Shown here piece by piece: positions 59,557 to 64,000 of a stretch of DNA of 64,000 nucleotides. The stretch is from Xestospongia bergquistia (taxonomy: Eukaryota; Porifera; Demospongiae; Haplosclerida; Petrosiidae). The notes beneath the pieces are model-generated. The model saw only the letters and a program-made list of their open reading frames with translations, did no database searches and was not told where the DNA came from. The DNA is taken from positions 6,515,001 through 6,579,000 of the forward strand of contig OZ014415.1 in the NCBI GenBank assembly GCA_963965975.1, written 5' to 3'. The position numbers and the translations under genes were made by a program. Within the stretch, counting starts at the first letter, position 1. Each line of letters starts with the position of its first letter.

Positions 59557-60731
59557 GCACACACACACACACACAGTCGCTGGATATTCAATCTTACTCA
59601 TGCTCACATTATCGGTTATGGAGCTTTGTTGTTTGCCTGTAAGTAAAAGCACTTAATTTGTAATGCTCTAAAAAGAAGGAATATAAATAATATACATATA
59701 TTGGATTAGCTCAGATTAAAACAAAACTCTTTTTCTCTCTTATGTTATTTGCTCTTTATACTAAGTTAGCTAGGAAAATAATATCAGTACCTTTTAGTAG
59801 CTTGAATGTTGAACACATCATAGTCTCTCTACTGGTTTTATTAATATCATTTTTTTGCAGTGATTAATATTGGGATCGGTATTTCTCTACTAAGCGAGTC
59901 CCTCCTACCAATCTACATTGCCTTTCTTATTCTCCTGATGACATTCCAAGTGGTTCTCTTTGTTATATACACTATCAATGCATACAAAGCTCCTAAAGAT
60001 GGTAAACATTTTTTTTAAGAATGTAAAGACTAATGCTTCATTGTTTTAATAGATCGTCATTCCTTGGTGCATAGTCTTTTGAATTACAAGTATATCTTTA
60101 GAAAAGAATCACAACCATCGTTTGAGAAGTTGGTAGATGAATCTTCTGATAATGACATTGAGTTAAGTGAAACTGATGAAAGCGGACCACTTGAAGATAA
60201 TAACAGATCACAAGAATCTCCTGTCAAAACAAAACCATTGAAAGTAAGAAAAGATTCTCTTTCTTAAACAAAACTCATGGATCTCTATCTATAAACTATA
60301 GTTCTATTTCAAAATGGAAACATCCTTGATAAGAGTTTGAATAAAGCATTAAAGTGTTGGCATTGAAATAAAGCAAACTTTCTGAATGTAGATAATGTCC
60401 TAAATAGTAAAGATTTCTTATAGTTGGTTCTACAGTATAGTATTACTATAACATTTGATGTACTTTACCAGGAAATGCTGCTACTTATAGAAGTGCTCAT
60501 CACTTCATAAATATTATCATAACAAACCACACAAGTATCTTATAGTGAATAATCATAGTAGATGATTAGGCTTAGATTTATTTTTTTTTTATTTTTCTAT
60601 AGAGTGCTCTGGTCCGTTTCAGTTGGATTACATTAGCAATACAACTGATCGTTGTCTTGGTGACAGTGATTGCATTTAGTGTAGTCATCGGTATTGGAAG
60701 TGGGGATGATGATGACGATGATGACCGATGA
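59059..60731 (+). pseudogene. Orphan cytochrome b561 tail (U7)
   Basis: Seven intact b561 exons, in-frame ATG at 59067, TGA at 60729-60731. Same short last-intron variant as U5. No DOMON or leader. Confidence 0.75.
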
Positions 60732-61909
60732 CAATAATTATTGAAATCTTCATAAAATCATAATTATCAAATAGCATCATTTCAATATGTTATGATAATT
60801 TGATTATTTTCATAGTCTTATATTTATAACCACTCTATCAGGAAAATTAGCTGTCATTTTGTTAGCGTTATATTGTCATTTTAAAATTTTCATTCACACT
60901 CATTGATGAAAGTGACTAATTAATTAATTAATTAGTAATTATGTTTTATAACTGCTCTATACAGCCATAGTACTATCTGTTCACATTTCTCTTCCTATAT
61001 CAGTACTTGTGGATGATGCAATATAATATGTAGTATAAGTAAAAGTAAGTTTCTTCATGACATTAACTGATATAATGTCTTCTGATTGTCTCTTGAAATA
61101 TATTGGTGCCATAATGTGAAGTATATACCAATTTGTACTCTACTTATTGCCATGGGATTGTAATCTACTCCCTCCCTGCAGCTGACCATTGGATATGGCA
61201 TATAAGATCTAAAGTCACAGAGATCATTGGTAAGTCAATAAAACTGTATAATGATAATGAATTAAAAGAACCAAATTTAGTGCAAGGGGGGGGGGGGGTC
61301 AAGTGGAACTGAGTTTTGTAGGTAGTTTATAATAAAGTAGATGCATAAACTAGTCTCATATACCCAGACCATTGTCATAGGTCTGGTATGAGACTAGGCA
61401 TATACACTAACAGAAGAATTCAGTTATTTCCATCTACATCAAGATATTGGTCTCTATAAGTCATCAGTAAATTTAGATTATTGCTTTCAGTGATAATACT
61501 GTAAGTTATGTGAGAATTGTAAATGATTACTACAGTAGTGTGATAACATATGTCACTAATTGACTTATACAACTATCCTATCCATGTAATGCAATGATGG
61601 GTTCAAGTATAGATTACTTACTATCTTGTTCATGTGGTATGTTGTAAAAACTATTTTTATATCAATAATTGACCAATACAAACCACATTTTGTCCTGTTC
61701 ATTTCTTCACTACATTTCTTGAATAGAGTGATAGTTGTTATATTGTAGAAGTGGTGTACTTAATTTCATGCATTAGATGTGACAACTAAGTACATACAAC
61801 TTGTTAAGTAGTACAATAACTTAACTCTAACACATAAATAAAACAAGCTACACTAGTTCTTTATAATGTACCCTAGCTGATTTACCATTTTATCATCACA
61901 TCACTAAAG

Positions 61910-62849
61910 ATGTACGTTGCATTTATCATTGTTCTAGTTGTTGGTGATGTTTTGGCATCTACTACAGCTTGTGATGATACTTGCTCATATGAAGACTCCT
62001 GCCAACAATTGCTTTCTCAGATAAAGTGTTTGGGTCGAAGAATCGATGAACTTACAAAGGAAATACAGAATATAACAAACTCAATACAAGTCAGTGGCAC
62101 TAATGGATGTACTCGTGATCCATCTACGTTTGGATGTCCTAAGAAACTAATAACCATCTCGCCCAAAACACATCCATATTACAAAAGATGGGAAGGTATA
62201 TATCTCAGGATGGGGTGATGGCTATGTTCACATGTTTGACAAAGATGGTAACTTTCAAAAGAAGTTTGCTGTTCCTAATGGACGCCCAATTGGATTGTAT
62301 GTGAAAGATGATCGATTATATGTCGCAGGTAGAAAGATATATGAGTATACAGTTAAAGGGGCTTTTATTGGTGTAAAAATAAACCAAACAGATCTTATTG
62401 GAATTGCTATAGATTCTGATGGTAAGTTCTATGTCTCTGAATGGGATACTGGCAAAATACATGTGTATAACTCAGATGGTACCAAATCTCATGTGATCTC
62501 TGGTGTAGGAAACTATTCTCGTAAGATTCAGTTTGATTCTAATGGCAATTTACGTATAACAGATTTCTACACTGGTAAAGTATTTGTTGTTACTAAGTCA
62601 GGGGATCATTTATGTGATCTTAAAATAGAGGGTGTGGGTTATGCTGAAGGTCTATTTGTAGATCTAGACTGTGAGGATAATATGTATGTAGCTGATCGTT
62701 CCAGTCCAGGAGAAGTCTATATCTGTGATAAAAATGGCAAGCAAATCAAAGTTATGACAGGCTTTGAGGGTGCTGGTGATGCAGCCATTGCACCTGATGG
62801 AACACTTTGGATTACAGATTTTGTTGGTAATAAAGTCTATCTTTATTAA
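61910..62849 (+). pseudogene. NHL-type beta-propeller gene, type B, 2-bp frameshift (U7)
   Basis: Same as the U3 and U6 genes except that ACCATCTCTCGCCC has become ACCATCTCGCCC near 62157 (one TC lost from a CTCTC run). The frame changes after LITIS and stops at 62216-62218, leaving the signal peptide, the Cys stalk and no propeller. The remaining 205 codons from 62232 stay open, so the lesion is young or is a sequencing or assembly error. Confidence 0.85.
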
Positions 62850-63281
62850 TTAAAATACAAAAAACAATTTGTATATATATACACACATACATACATATAT
62901 ATATATATATATGCCGAACTATTTTTTTCTTGTAATTACAAGATAGTTAATTGTGCAGTTATGGTCTTGTTTGTTATATAGTATTTCCTTTTGTTTAAAC
63001 AACAAGAAATCGAACATTATATCATGTAACATATATAATAGATGAGCCACATAAACAATGACAGTGGTAGATATGCTGTCAATATAAATGTAGAAATGCT
63101 ACAAAGTAAGTAATACATGACAGAAAATTAACAACTATTAAAAAAATCAAAACTATATATTTATATATTCTAAAAAAACTATTATTTAGCTAATTTTACA
63201 TAATACTCACTAAGGATTAAATGAATAAATTATGTATGAAAAGACCAGTGTCTGAGAGATTGATGCTACAACAATAAAATA

Positions 63282-64000
63282 TTACATAATTTTAATCCTG
63301 TATCTCTTCATTACAATAGCTAGCACACACAGGCTGACTAGATGAAGACTTAACAAAAGAAAAGCATTTAAAGTGCTAGTATTCATTGTATCAACAGTGA
63401 AGTTGACAAGCCCTGTTGATAGGTTAGCTAGTAAGAAGAATGTAAACTGGTTATAGTCAATGGCAGAGATGAGACAAAGATGAGGTGAATTATTAGGATG
63501 GAGAGAATCAAAGTAAGGACAGATAGATTGTGGAGAGTTAGTGAGAAAAGAGAGAGAGATAGACACTACATCCACAAAAAACATTAGAACAAGTATAATA
63601 CCAAACATAGAGATCTGCATAATGAGAAATGATTGAAACATTAATTATTATTATTATTAATTACATCTTATATCCTTACTATCCAAAAGAAATAGGCTAA
63701 ATTAGCCATTCTTCTTGAGATGTCTTCAATATTTATTTCACTCCATTTAGTGGCCACAATACAGGACAGAAATATTAAAAATAATAGACAAATAATCACC
63801 AAATAATCTTTTAATACTTTGCTACAAAGAAAAAATTACAAATAATTATCAGAAGCCATCTAGGATATAATAGCACACACAAACAATAGACATGTTGTTA
63901 AGGTTGTGTAATTGTAATTAACTTTAAATATGATTAATGCATCTACTAGCTTAGTGATTACATTGCAATGTCTAATCAAACATTTATTTTCAGGAAATAG
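63282..64000 (-). pseudogene. PIGW: PIGW/GWT1 C-terminal exons, U7, cut by window end
   Basis: Last exon (63614 to 63282) with NNS codons and the SRRMAN exon (about 63821-63680) are present. The rest lies to the right. If this is the last unit of the array, the full-length, functional PIGW should continue here on the minus strand, so the pseudogene label is provisional for this copy. Confidence 0.6.

Larger units (their letters stand above)
59026..64000. repeat. Tandem unit U7, cut by the window end
   Basis: Partial seventh unit. Markers: interrupted CA repeat, 13-G tract, type B spacer, NHL type B with a 2-bp deletion, 49-bp deletion after position 63206, PIGW NNS in the last exon but type A sequence (long TTATTATTATTATTAAT run, GAGATGTC) from about 63636. 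The hAT site is beyond the window. Confidence 0.95.

Noticed and set aside
25206..64000. Possible CRISPR array or satellite DNA
   Set aside because: Repeats are 5.5-5.9 kb gene-bearing units with introns, not short repeats with spacers, and the genome is clearly eukaryotic.
25206..64000. The array as a pure assembly artefact
   Set aside because: Units differ by private and mosaic markers (hAT state, A/B type, G-run length, CA interruption), so they are not mere copies of one read set; copy number still needs long reads.

Overview
The window looks like gene-dense, AT-rich animal DNA, most probably from a sponge or another early-branching metazoan. The evidence is tiny introns (often 45-60 bp, GT...AG), metazoan domain combinations (Ig plus FN3 receptor; Reeler, DOMON and cytochrome b561) and MITE-type transposons. 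No bacterial, CRISPR, rRNA or tRNA features were seen. The species assignment is inference.

Layout. (1) 1-3742: 3' part of a multi-exon Ig/FN3 transmembrane receptor with a tyrosine-rich tail. (2) 5743-10190: a graveyard. It holds a Reeler/DOMON pseudogene split by a 582-bp hAT-like MITE, a displaced FN3 exon copied from the upstream receptor and split by a TA-flanked MITE, a small intact gene for a secreted Cys-rich protein (8486-9040), and antisense, frameshifted Reeler and DOMON exons. (3) 10194-26870: a cluster of ferric-reductase-like (FRRS1/SDR2 type) genes. One long form (Reeler, Ser/Thr-rich linker, two DOMONs, b561; 879 codons by my exon model), one short form (signal peptide, one DOMON, b561; 486 codons) and one form with two DOMONs made by in-frame fusion of two short-form genes (681 codons) all have complete exon models whose lengths are multiples of three. 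Between them lie two broken relatives. (4) 25206-64000: six complete and one partial head-to-tail copies (U1-U7) of a 5.5-5.9 kb unit. Each unit carries the b561 half of the fusion gene, a single-exon secreted NHL-type beta-propeller gene, and on the minus strand the C-terminal exons of PIGW/GWT1, the inositol acyltransferase of GPI-anchor synthesis. The unit boundaries cut through an FRRS1-like intron and a PIGW coding exon, so only U1 keeps a complete FRRS1-like gene. An intact PIGW is predicted just right of the window, next to the last unit.

Most striking result: U1 and U2 carry a 418-bp non-autonomous hAT element in the PIGW exon (15-bp terminal inverted repeats, 8-bp target duplication). 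U3-U6 carry at exactly that site a 16-bp footprint in which the two bases at the join are replaced by their complements, the signature of hairpin-mediated hAT excision. The array therefore records insertion, excision and later amplification. Two NHL haplotypes (A and B) are shuffled among the units, with crossovers that can be placed within tens of bases.

Functionally, DOMON-b561 proteins pass electrons across membranes and the NHL proteins are probably secreted binding or scaffold proteins. Nothing in the sequence shows that these neighbouring genes act in one pathway. I found no evidence for a new defence-type system; the novelty lies in the genome dynamics.
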